A DNA stretch of 64,000 nt from Granulicella sp. WH15 (lineage in GTDB: Bacteria; Acidobacteriota; Terriglobia; Terriglobales; Acidobacteriaceae): positions 806,001 through 870,000 of the forward strand of contig NZ_CP042596.1 in NCBI RefSeq assembly GCF_009914315.1, in the 5' to 3' direction. Positions within the stretch are counted from its first letter, which is position 1, and each line of letters starts with the position of its first letter. A program made the position numbers and the translations under genes. Under the pieces are notes generated by a model. The model did not search any database. It worked only from the letters and a program-made list of their open reading frames with translations, and was not told the origin of the DNA. This document shows positions 55,104-63,015 of the stretch, in pieces.

Positions 55104-56219
55104 ATGAAGATTGCCGTCATCGCTGCGCTTGCTGCTTTTACCGTTTTCTCTTCTGCGCCTATTGCTGCGCAGGAGATTCCAAATAATCTTCCTCCGATTA
55201 CGAAGGACCAGTCGCATCTTCCGCATGTGGTGCTGATGTCGATGGGTGGGACGATCGCCAGTCGGGCGTCGGATCGGCTCAATATTACGAACTACGGCGG
55301 CAAGGGGATTCCCCGGGTGGATCCGCAGGACTGGGTGCACGATATGCCGGAGCTGGCGAATGTCGCTCGGATTACTACGGAGGATATGAGGCCGCCGGCT
55401 ACTCGGACTGACTCGAGCGATCTGTTTGAGGATCTGCGCAGGGTGGCTAAGAGGCTGAATGAGTTGGCTAAGGACCCTGGTGTAGACGGGATCGTGGTGA
55501 CGCATGGCACGAATACCATGGCGGAGTTTGCCTACTACATGGACCTGACGGTCGATACGGATAAACCTATTGTGTTTGTTGGGTCGCAGAGGCCTTGGAC
55601 CGGCATCTCAGGCGATGGTCCGCTGAATCTTTATAACGCGGTGCGGGTTGCTGCTTCACCGATGGCTGGTGGCAAGGGTGTGTTGCAGTGCATGAACCAG
55701 AACATCAATACGGCGCGGGATGTGACCAAGGCCAGTGCGTATCGGGTGCAGACCTTCAGGGGCGTGGATGTAGGGGCGATTGGATTTGCTGATCCCGATA
55801 AGGTTGTCTTTTACCGAGAGCCTACGCGGAAGCACACGACGCAGTCGGCCTTTGCCGGGATGGACTATGCCACGTTGCCGCCGGTGGAGGTCTTTTATGC
55901 GTATACGGATGCGCCGGGTTATCTGATTGACGCCGCCGTGGAGCATGGGGTCAAGGGGATAGTGGTCGATGGTACGGGGGCGGGGTCGCCGACGGCCTCG
56001 GAGACTGAGGCGATTAAGCGCGCGCAGGCCAAAGGGGTGGTCGTGGTGATAACGGCCAGGGTGCATGGCGGGCGGGTGCAGGAGACGCCTCGGCGGACGG
56101 AGGCGCAATTGGTGAACGGCGATAACCTGCCGCCGGAGAAAGCGCGGCTGCTGCTTCAGTTGGCGCTGACGAAGACGAACGACTGGCGTGAGGTTAAGAA
56201 GTACTTCGACGAGTATTGA
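55104..56219 (+). CDS. Exported L-asparaginase type II family protein, catalytic Asp replaced by Asn
   Basis: 371 residues with a signal peptide (IAALAAFTVFSSAPIAAQ). Family features: LMSMGGTIASRASDRLN with Thr 50, PIVFVGSQRPWTGISGDGPL, RDVTKASAYRVQTF and the ending TKTNDWREVKKYFDEY. The motif THGTDT reads THGTNTMAE (AAT codon), giving Asn137 in place of the catalytic Asp, and the substrate-binding GSQ region is replaced by TTEDMRPPATRTDSS, with several added residues. It is related to but clearly diverged from the upstream gene, so the pair is an old duplication. Tandem and co-directional, presumably co-transcribed. Confidence 0.9.
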   Translation: MKIAVIAALAAFTVFSSAPIAAQEIPNNLPPITKDQSHLPHVVLMSMGGTIASRASDRLNITNYGGKGIPRVDPQDWVHDMPELANVARITTEDMRPPATRTDSSDLFEDLRRVAKRLNELAKDPGVDGIVVTHGTNTMAEFAYYMDLTVDTDKPIVFVGSQRPWTGISGDGPLNLYNAVRVAASPMAGGKGVLQCMNQNINTARDVTKASAYRVQTFRGVDVGAIGFADPDKVVFYREPTRKHTTQSAFAGMDYATLPPVEVFYAYTDAPGYLIDAAVEHGVKGIVVDGTGAGSPTASETEAIKRAQAKGVVVVITARVHGGRVQETPRRTEAQLVNGDNLPPEKARLLLQLALTKTNDWREVKKYFDEY

Positions 56220-56232
56220 TGGAGTAAGAAGG

Positions 56233-56280
56233 TTCGCCTGTCGTTCGCTTTGTTGATGCGGATGGCAGGCGATTTATTTT
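56233..56280 (+). terminator. Possible terminator after the asparaginase-like pair
   Basis: TTCGCCTG and CAGGCGAT (about 56233-56240 and 56266-56273) form a short stem with a large loop, followed by TTATTTTG. Weak compared with the other terminators here. Confidence 0.4.
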
Positions 56281-56702
56281 GCGGGGGTGGTGAGGGGAGT
56301 CTTCTGCAACGCGTCTTCTGTGCTGGGTAGATCGGTTGCGCCCGCGGGGAAGCTGTTCGCGCTGAGGATGTAGGCCAGGACGTCGGCGGTGTCGGATGGC
56401 GTGAGAGAGCCTGGAGCGGTGGCGGGCATCGTCTTCTGGATCTTGTTGAAGAGGACGAAGATAGGCTGGTCGGTGTACTTGGATAGGAACTCGTTGTCGA
56501 CGAGCGGTGGGGCTTGTCCGACGCCGCCGAGGTCGGCGCTGTGGCAGGAGGTGCACTGCTTCGCGTAGAGCGCCTTGCCGCGGTCGGACTGAGCGGTAGA
56601 GTAGAGGGCCGCACCGGGGGCTGCATGGACCGGAGGCTGGCTGTAGAAGACTCCAGTGGCGAGCAGGGCGATGCAGAGTGTGGGGAGTCGTTTCACGAAC
56701 AT
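56274..56702 (-). CDS. Small secreted mono-haem cytochrome c
   Basis: 142 residues with a signal peptide (LCIALLATGVFYSQPPVHA) and one haem motif CTSCH in GKALYAKQCTSCHSADLGGV. A later Met in KTMPATAPGSL is the likely second iron ligand, and VLAYILSANSFP is the usual C-terminal helix. Start ATG at 56702 with CAGGAG upstream. Divergent from a sorbosone-dehydrogenase-like gene with a 118-base gap, so it is probably the periplasmic electron acceptor for that enzyme or for the PQQ dehydrogenase at 44-46 kb. Confidence 0.9.
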   Translation of the reverse strand: MFVKRLPTLCIALLATGVFYSQPPVHAAPGAALYSTAQSDRGKALYAKQCTSCHSADLGGVGQAPPLVDNEFLSKYTDQPIFVLFNKIQKTMPATAPGSLTPSDTADVLAYILSANSFPAGATDLPSTEDALQKTPLTTPAK

Positions 56703-56820
56703 CGGAAGAATCTCCTGGTGTTTTTGCTATTCCGCTGATGCTCTCTATATCATCGCTGGCAAGAGACGAATGTGCCAGTCTTCAACGCATCCTTCAAAAG
56801 ACATATTTCAAGGAGACGAT

Positions 56821-58092
56821 ATGAGCTTAGTTCGAGGGGGAGTTGTAGCAGCGGGAGTGTTCTTTCTGACCAGTGCGGTATCGTTCGCGGCGGCTCCGCC
56901 AGCCTGCGACAGCGATAACGGAGGGCTCAAGCTGCCGCCGGGATTTTGCGCGCAGGTGGTGGCGGATGGGTTGGGCGCGGCGAGACATGCGGTGGTGGCT
57001 CCGAATGGCGACCTGTATGTGGCGCTGATGGATGGCGGTGTCGTCGGGCTGCATGATGGTGATGGCGACGGCAGGTTTGAGGTGAAGGAGAAGTTTGGCA
57101 CGGTGAGCGCGACGGGGATTGCGTTGCGCAACGGATACCTGTGGGTGGCGCATCCGACCGTGATTGAGCGATACAAGATGACGCCGGGGCAGTTGAAGCC
57201 GAGTGGGGAGGCGGAGGTGGTTGTAGATGGGCTGCCGACCGAGCATGAACATCGAGATAAAGGTCTGACCTTTGATGGTAAGGGCTCGTTCTTTATCAAT
57301 GTCGGCTCGCCCTCGAATGCTTGTCAGTCGAAGGATCGGCAGCAGGGAATTGTGGGACAGGACCCATGCCCGATTCTTGAGCTGCATGGCGGGGTGTGGC
57401 GGTTCGATGAGACGAAGCTGCACCAGAAACAGGCGGATGGAGAGAAGTATGTGACTGGGCTGCGGCAGGAGCCGGCGATTGCCTGGCATGATGGTGCGGT
57501 CTACATTACGATGAACAGCCGCGACCAGATGGATACGCTGTGGCCGGGGAAGTTCGACTCCACCGAGAATGCGATGCGGCCTGCGGAGCCGATGTATCGT
57601 GGGGTGAAGGGGAGTAACTTCGGCTGGCCCTACTGCTACTTCGATTATGGACAGCAGAAGTTGCTGCTGAATCCGGAGTATGGCGGCGATGGGAAGACTG
57701 TTGGGCGGTGCAGTGCGTTTGCGCTGCCGGTGGCGACCTTTCCTGCTCACTGGGCTCCGGTGGACATGATCTTCTATAGCTCGGTGAAGAGTGCTTATGC
57801 GTTTCCGGAGCACTATCGCGAAGGGGCGTTCATTGCGTTTCATGGATCGTGGAATCGGGCTCCGCTGCCGCAAGAGCCAGCGAATGTGACCTTTCAACCG
57901 TTCGCGCATGGCAAGCCTGCGGGTAAGTATGAGATCTTTGCCAGTGGTTTTGCGGGGAAAGATCCGCTGATGAATCCCTCGGATGCGTTGGCGAGGGCAG
58001 ACGGCGTGGCTGAGGCTCCCGATGGGACGCTCTTTATTACGGAAAGCCAGAAGGGGAAGGTTTGGCACGTCTTTTATACCGGTAAGAAGTAA
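56821..58092 (+). CDS. Secreted sorbosone-dehydrogenase-like PQQ sugar dehydrogenase
   Basis: 423 residues; start ATG at 56821 with AAGGAGACGAT upstream. Signal peptide GVVAAGVFFLTSAVSFAAA. The six-bladed propeller of soluble glucose/sorbosone dehydrogenases shows in LPPGFCAQVVADGLGAARHA, APNGDLYVALMDGGVVGLHD, HEHRDKGLTFDGKGSFFINV, GSNFGWPYCYFDYGQQKLL and IAFHGSWNRAPLPQ. PQQ binding cannot be proved by eye, but the family normally needs it, and no PQQ synthesis genes are in the window. It would oxidise a sugar or aldose in the periplasm, with the divergent cytochrome as likely partner. Converges with the ArsR gene over a shared hairpin. Confidence 0.85.
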   Translation: MSLVRGGVVAAGVFFLTSAVSFAAAPPACDSDNGGLKLPPGFCAQVVADGLGAARHAVVAPNGDLYVALMDGGVVGLHDGDGDGRFEVKEKFGTVSATGIALRNGYLWVAHPTVIERYKMTPGQLKPSGEAEVVVDGLPTEHEHRDKGLTFDGKGSFFINVGSPSNACQSKDRQQGIVGQDPCPILELHGGVWRFDETKLHQKQADGEKYVTGLRQEPAIAWHDGAVYITMNSRDQMDTLWPGKFDSTENAMRPAEPMYRGVKGSNFGWPYCYFDYGQQKLLLNPEYGGDGKTVGRCSAFALPVATFPAHWAPVDMIFYSSVKSAYAFPEHYREGAFIAFHGSWNRAPLPQEPANVTFQPFAHGKPAGKYEIFASGFAGKDPLMNPSDALARADGVAEAPDGTLFITESQKGKVWHVFYTGKK

Positions 58093-58104
58093 GAGGCCGA
58101 CGTG

Positions 58105-58136
58105 GATGTTGAGAGGTGTGGTCACTTCTCAACATC
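58105..58136. terminator. Bidirectional hairpin between convergent genes
   Basis: GATGTTGAGAGGTG (58105-58118) pairs with CACTTCTCAACATC (58123-58136), one mismatch, 4-base loop. It lies between the sorbosone-dehydrogenase-like and ArsR genes. Confidence 0.65.
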
Positions 58137-58139
58137 GAC

Positions 58140-58430
58140 TTATACAGACTTTGGTCCTACCTGCGTCAGGTATTTGATGTACTCGGCGAATCTCTCGGGG
58201 ACGACGCGATAGAAGACGTTGAGGCCGTCCTTGCGAGAGGTGATGAGGCCGAGGTCGTGCAGCACCCTCAAGTGATGCGAGAGTGTGGCGGGAGAGATGA
58301 TGTGCTTGGCGTGCATCTCGCCGCAGAAGAGCTCGTCATGCTGTGCGATCTGCGTGTAGATGGCGAGACGGTTGGGGTCTCCCAGTGCCTTGCCGATCTG
58401 CGCGACCTCGACGTCCGTAATTCTTCCCAT
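58140..58430 (-). CDS. ArsR-family transcriptional regulator
   Basis: 96 residues, nearly all winged helix: VAQIGKALGDPNRLAIYTQI, then FCGEMHAKHIISPATLSHHL with the recognition helix, RVLHDLGLITSRKDG and the wing NVFYRVVP. No paired cysteines for metal binding other than the single Cys in ELFCGEM, so the ligand is not obviously a metal. It is divergent from an RND efflux operon with a 126-base gap and probably represses it and itself; inference from arrangement. Confidence 0.88.
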   Translation of the reverse strand: MGRITDVEVAQIGKALGDPNRLAIYTQIAQHDELFCGEMHAKHIISPATLSHHLRVLHDLGLITSRKDGLNVFYRVVPERFAEYIKYLTQVGPKSV

Positions 58431-58556
58431 AACGGTTAGTTAATAAGACGCGCCAGATTCGTTTTGGAAGCAACTAGAATTTGTGAATCCATCTATTTCG
58501 ACATTCATCTAAATACTCGGTAAGTGCCAAGAGTACCTGTAGATGGAGAACTCAAG

Positions 58557-61500
58557 ATGTGGATCGTACGACTTGCTCTCAACAAACCTTACACCTTTAT
58601 TGTAGCTTCGATCCTGATTCTGGTACTGGGCTTCAGTTCGATCGCTACGACGCCGACGGATATCTTTCCGAATATTGATATCCCGGTGGTCACGGTGATC
58701 TGGTCTTACTCCGGGCTGCCCGCGAAGGAGATGGAGGAGAGGGTGACTACCTTCAGCGAGTTTGTGATGGCCGTCGTGAATGACGTGAAGTCCATCGACT
58801 CGCAGACGACCAGCGGTGCCAGTGTTATTAAGATTTCGTTTCAACCACAGGTGCGGATTGACGCTGCGGTGTCGCAGGTGGGAGCGGCGGTTAACTCGAT
58901 TCGGTTTCGGATGCCGGCGGGTGTCAATCCGCCGTGGATTCTGCGTTTCAGTGCTTCGACAGTGCCGATTATTCAGCTTGCGCTCTCGAGCGACACGCTC
59001 TCGGAGTCGGAGATTTATGACTACGGGCTCTTCCGGATTCGCCAGCAGCTAACGACGGTTCCGGGGACTTTGTTGCCTACTCCGTATGGCGGTGTGGCGC
59101 GGCAGATCATGGTGGATCTCGACCAGAATGCTCTGCTGGCGAAGGGGCTGACTCCGATTGATGTGACTGCGGCTATTAATGCTCAGAACGTTACGCTGCC
59201 GTCAGGTACGGCCAAGGTTGGCAATAGCGAATATACCGTCAGTACGAACTCTAGCCCTGTCGATGCGCTGATGTTGAATGATGTGCCGATTAAGACGGTC
59301 AATGGATCGCTGGTCTATATGCGGGATATCGCGCATGTTAGGGATGGTTGGTCGGTGCAGCAGAATGTGGCGAGAGCGAATGGGAAGCCTGCCGCGCTGC
59401 TGGCGATTATGAAGACGGGCTCTGTCTCGACGTTAGATATCGTCAACCAGATCAAGAACGATGTGCTGCCTGCGTCGCGTGCGGCTGCTCCTAAGGGGCT
59501 GAAGATTACGGAGTTGTTTGACCAGTCGGTCTTTGTGAAGGCTTCTATTGTCGGGGTGTTGCGCGAGGGGGCCATTGCGGCGAGTTTGACTGCGTTGATG
59601 ATTCTGCTCTTCCTGGGGAGTTGGCGCAGCACCTTGATTATTGCGATCTCGATTCCGCTCTCCATTCTTAGCTCGATCATTGTGCTGAGTGCGATGGGCG
59701 AGACGATGAATACGATGACGCTGGGTGGGCTTGCGCTGGCTATCGGCATCCTGGTGGATGATGCGACGGTGACGATTGAGAATATTCACCGCCACATGGA
59801 CTCGCAGCCGCTGAGAGAGGCTGTGCTGATTGGAGCGTCGGAGATTGCGACGCCTACGCTGGTTTCGACGCTGACGATCTGTATTGTCTTTGTGTCGGTT
59901 GTCTTTTTGACGGGGCCTGCGAAGTTTCTCTTTACGCCGATGGCGTTGGCGGTTGTGTTTGCCATGCTCGCGTCTTATGTTTTGTCGAGAACGCTGGTGC
60001 CGGTGCTGGTGAACTTCTTGCTTGGCGCTGAGCATAGCTTTGAAGGGCATCCCGAGGGAGACTTCACTGTCGATGTTTTGAATCATGCTCCGCGCTCTAT
60101 CTTTGGACGGATCAACGATCGGTTCAATGAAGGGTATCTCTGGGTGCAGAGCCGCTACACTCATGCTCTTGAAGCTGTTCTAGGGAATCGAAAGACGGCG
60201 TTGATTGCTTCGATTGCGATTATGTCCACGGCGTTCGTTCTGCTGCCTTTTGTGGGGCGGGACTTCTTTCCTTCGGTTGATGCGGGACAGATTAAGTTAC
60301 ATATAAGGGCTCGGCCAGGGACGCGCATCGAGAGCACCAAGGTAATTTTCAGCCAGGTGGAAGATCAGATTCGTAAGGCGATTCCTGCGAATGAGATCGA
60401 GTTGATTACCGACAACATCGGGCTTACACCTGAGACCTTCAACTATGCCTTCGGGGATGGTGCGACTATCAGCAGCGCCGATGGCGAGGTGTTGATCGCG
60501 CTCAACAGCGAGCATCATGGGCCAACGCAGGAGTATGTGAAAGAGCTGCGGTCTCAGTTGCAGAGGCAGTTTCCGGATCTCACGTTCTTCTTCCAGCCTG
60601 CGGATATGGTCACGCAGATTCTGAACTTTGGACTGCCTGCGCCGATTGATGTTCAGGTACAGGGGTATGATCCGGGGAACTATGAGATTGCACGCCATCT
60701 GCGTGAGCGGCTGGCCACGGTGCCGGGTGCTGTCGATGTGCATATGCACCAGGTTGTAGATGCTCCCGATCTTCATCTTGATATTGATCGTGTGCGCGCG
60801 GCGCAGTTTGGTTTGACCCAGCAGGATGTGGCGAACAGCTTGTATATCTCGCTCAGCTCGAGTGCTGCGGTGCAGCCGAATTTCTGGCTCGATCCGAAGA
60901 TGGGGATCACCTATACGGTTGCGGCGCAGACTCCGCAGTACAACATAGACTCCATCAACGCGATACAGAATACACCGATCCCGATTCATACTCTGGCGAA
61001 TCGTACTGAGGTGCTGGGCAATATGGCGACGCTGTCTCCTGCTGTGCTGCCTGTCGTGATTAATCACCATAACGGTGCGCCGGTCTTCGATATCTTCGCG
61101 AATACGCAGGATAGCGATCTTGGATCGGTGGCGGCGAAGGTCAACAAGATCGTGAAGGAGGAGAGCAAGTCTCTGCCTCCAGGGACGAAGATTGTTGTTC
61201 GTGGCCAGGTGGAGAGTATGAATGAGGCGTTCAATCGTCTTGGCCTCGGGCTTACCTTTGCGGCGTTGCTGGTCTATCTGCTGATGGTCGTGAATTACCA
61301 GAGCTGGCTCGATCCATTCATTATTATCTGCGCACTGCCGGGGGCGTTCTGCGGTATTGTTTGGGCTCTCTTTCTTACGCAGACTACCTTCAATGTGCCT
61401 AGCTTGATGGGTGCGATCATGTCTATCGGTGTGGCTACGGCTAACTCGATTCTGCTGGTCACCTTTGCCAATGAGTTGCGTTTGAAGGGCATGGCTCCGC

Positions 61501-61745
61501 TTGAAGCTGCGGTGACAGCGGGTTATACGCGTCTGCGGCCGATCATTATGACTGCGTTCGCCATGATTATCGGCATGTTGCCGATGGCGCTTGGCATCGG
61601 TGAGGGAGGCGAGCAGAATGCTCCGCTCGCCCGGGCAGTTATCGGTGGCCTCGGCGTCGCAACTTTTGCCACACTCTTCTTCGTTCCCTTGATGTTTACC
61701 TTGATCCATGGAAGAAACGCCAGCACGACCCAGGAGGCCGCATGA
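58557..61745 (+). CDS. RND-family efflux permease (HAE1/AcrB-like)
   Basis: 1062-residue inner-membrane pump. The start ATG at 58557 has GGAG upstream and opens with the standard cytoplasmic-to-TM1 stretch WIVRLALNKPYTFIVASILI. Conserved parts: TDIFPNIDIPVVTVIWSYSG, PAKEMEERVT, the TM4 proton-relay pair in LAIGILVDDATVTIENIHRH, ATPTLVSTLTICIVFVSVVF and the second-half repeats ATANSILLVTFANELRLKG and RLRPIIMTAFAMIIGMLPMA. Proton-driven export of drugs, solvents or lipids; a metal-exporter signature is not apparent. First gene of a three-gene operon, overlapping the adaptor gene by 4 bases. Confidence 0.95.
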   Translation: MWIVRLALNKPYTFIVASILILVLGFSSIATTPTDIFPNIDIPVVTVIWSYSGLPAKEMEERVTTFSEFVMAVVNDVKSIDSQTTSGASVIKISFQPQVRIDAAVSQVGAAVNSIRFRMPAGVNPPWILRFSASTVPIIQLALSSDTLSESEIYDYGLFRIRQQLTTVPGTLLPTPYGGVARQIMVDLDQNALLAKGLTPIDVTAAINAQNVTLPSGTAKVGNSEYTVSTNSSPVDALMLNDVPIKTVNGSLVYMRDIAHVRDGWSVQQNVARANGKPAALLAIMKTGSVSTLDIVNQIKNDVLPASRAAAPKGLKITELFDQSVFVKASIVGVLREGAIAASLTALMILLFLGSWRSTLIIAISIPLSILSSIIVLSAMGETMNTMTLGGLALAIGILVDDATVTIENIHRHMDSQPLREAVLIGASEIATPTLVSTLTICIVFVSVVFLTGPAKFLFTPMALAVVFAMLASYVLSRTLVPVLVNFLLGAEHSFEGHPEGDFTVDVLNHAPRSIFGRINDRFNEGYLWVQSRYTHALEAVLGNRKTALIASIAIMSTAFVLLPFVGRDFFPSVDAGQIKLHIRARPGTRIESTKVIFSQVEDQIRKAIPANEIELITDNIGLTPETFNYAFGDGATISSADGEVLIALNSEHHGPTQEYVKELRSQLQRQFPDLTFFFQPADMVTQILNFGLPAPIDVQVQGYDPGNYEIARHLRERLATVPGAVDVHMHQVVDAPDLHLDIDRVRAAQFGLTQQDVANSLYISLSSSAAVQPNFWLDPKMGITYTVAAQTPQYNIDSINAIQNTPIPIHTLANRTEVLGNMATLSPAVLPVVINHHNGAPVFDIFANTQDSDLGSVAAKVNKIVKEESKSLPPGTKIVVRGQVESMNEAFNRLGLGLTFAALLVYLLMVVNYQSWLDPFIIICALPGAFCGIVWALFLTQTTFNVPSLMGAIMSIGVATANSILLVTFANELRLKGMAPLEAAVTAGYTRLRPIIMTAFAMIIGMLPMALGIGEGGEQNAPLARAVIGGLGVATFATLFFVPLMFTLIHGRNASTTQEAA

Positions 61746-62995
61746 CACAGCAGATTGAAAACCAACCCAGCGAACAAAGACAGGGCATTCCTTCCGGAAC
61801 AAAAGTAACCATTACAGGAGCATTTGCTCTGCTGCTGGTTCTGCTTGCCGTGGGTATCATCCCGCGTCTCGGACGTCAGCGAGCTGCGCTGGCCGCGGTG
61901 AATGAGTCTACTGTTACGCATCCCATTGTCTCGGTTGTTCATCCGAAGCAAGGGGAGCCTACTTCGGAGTTGTTGCTGCCGGGTAATATTCAGCCGCTCT
62001 ATAGCGCGAGTGTTTATGCGCGGGTGGATGGCTATGTTGACCGTCGCAATGTTGACATTGGTGCGAAGGTGAAGGCTGGCCAAGTGCTGGCTGTTATCTC
62101 TGCGCCGGAGGTCGATCAGCAGCTCTTGCAGGCGCGGGCTACACTGGCGCAATCGCAGGCTACATTGCAGCAGGCTAAGGCTTCGCTGGAGCAGGCGAAG
62201 GCGAATGCTGAGCTTACGCGGTTGACTCGGGAGAGGGATCTTCCGCTTGGGGAGGAGCACGCTATCTCGCAGCAGATTGTGGATGAGGCTGTGCAGTCGC
62301 ACAATGCGCGTGTGGCGGATGTGGCGGCGGCGAATGCCAATATTACTGCTGCTGAGGCAAATGTGACCGCGAACCGTGCCAATGTGGCGCGGCTGGAGCA
62401 GACGCAGGGCTTTGAGCGGGTTGTGGCTCCGTTCGATGGTGTGATTACTGAGCGCAATGTTGAACGTGGAGACCTTGTGGGTGCTGGTGGTGCCTCTGCC
62501 AGTAAGCCGCTCTTCTCTATCGCACAGAGTGGGACGCTGCGGATTCAGGTGGATGTGCCGCAGTCGCAGGCTGTCAATATTCAGGATGGCCAGAAGGCTA
62601 CGGTCGATGTGAAGGAACGGCTTGGCCGTGAGTACGTTGGGACCGTGGTGCGCAGCGCCAGCTCGCTGGATAGCGCAGCGCGTACGATGCTCACCGAGGT
62701 GCAGCTCGATAACCGCGATGGATCGCTGCTGCCGGGGATGTATGCGCAGATCAAGTTCACGCTGGCGGAGAAGCGTGCTTCGTACATCATTCCTACGAGT
62801 GCTCTTGTGATTGATCGGGCGGGAATGCACGTAGTGACGGTTGCCAGCAATAGCACTGTTCACTTTGTGCCGGTCACGATTGGACGCGATATGGGGATAC
62901 AGGTCGAGATCCTTAATGGGCTGACGGGTTCTGAGGCGCTTGTGGCCAGCCCCAGCGACCTGCTGAATGAAGGCCAGCATGTTGAGGTTCGGTAA
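61742..62995 (+). CDS. RND efflux periplasmic adaptor (membrane fusion protein)
   Basis: 417 residues. One N-terminal membrane anchor (ITGAFALLLVLLAVGIIP) is followed by the first lipoyl half (VDGYVDRRNVDIGAKVKAGQ), an alpha-helical hairpin rich in Ala and Gln (ARATLAQSQATLQQAKASLE to NANITAAEANVTANRANVAR), the second lipoyl half (VVAPFDGVITERNVERGDLV) and beta-barrel and membrane-proximal domains (TVDVKERLGREYVGTVVRSA). It bridges the pump to the outer-membrane channel. ATGA overlap with the pump gene indicates coupled translation. Confidence 0.94.
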   Translation: MTQQIENQPSEQRQGIPSGTKVTITGAFALLLVLLAVGIIPRLGRQRAALAAVNESTVTHPIVSVVHPKQGEPTSELLLPGNIQPLYSASVYARVDGYVDRRNVDIGAKVKAGQVLAVISAPEVDQQLLQARATLAQSQATLQQAKASLEQAKANAELTRLTRERDLPLGEEHAISQQIVDEAVQSHNARVADVAAANANITAAEANVTANRANVARLEQTQGFERVVAPFDGVITERNVERGDLVGAGGASASKPLFSIAQSGTLRIQVDVPQSQAVNIQDGQKATVDVKERLGREYVGTVVRSASSLDSAARTMLTEVQLDNRDGSLLPGMYAQIKFTLAEKRASYIIPTSALVIDRAGMHVVTVASNSTVHFVPVTIGRDMGIQVEILNGLTGSEALVASPSDLLNEGQHVEVR

Positions 62996-63015
62996 GAACT
63001 GTTGCAGGTGGAGAG

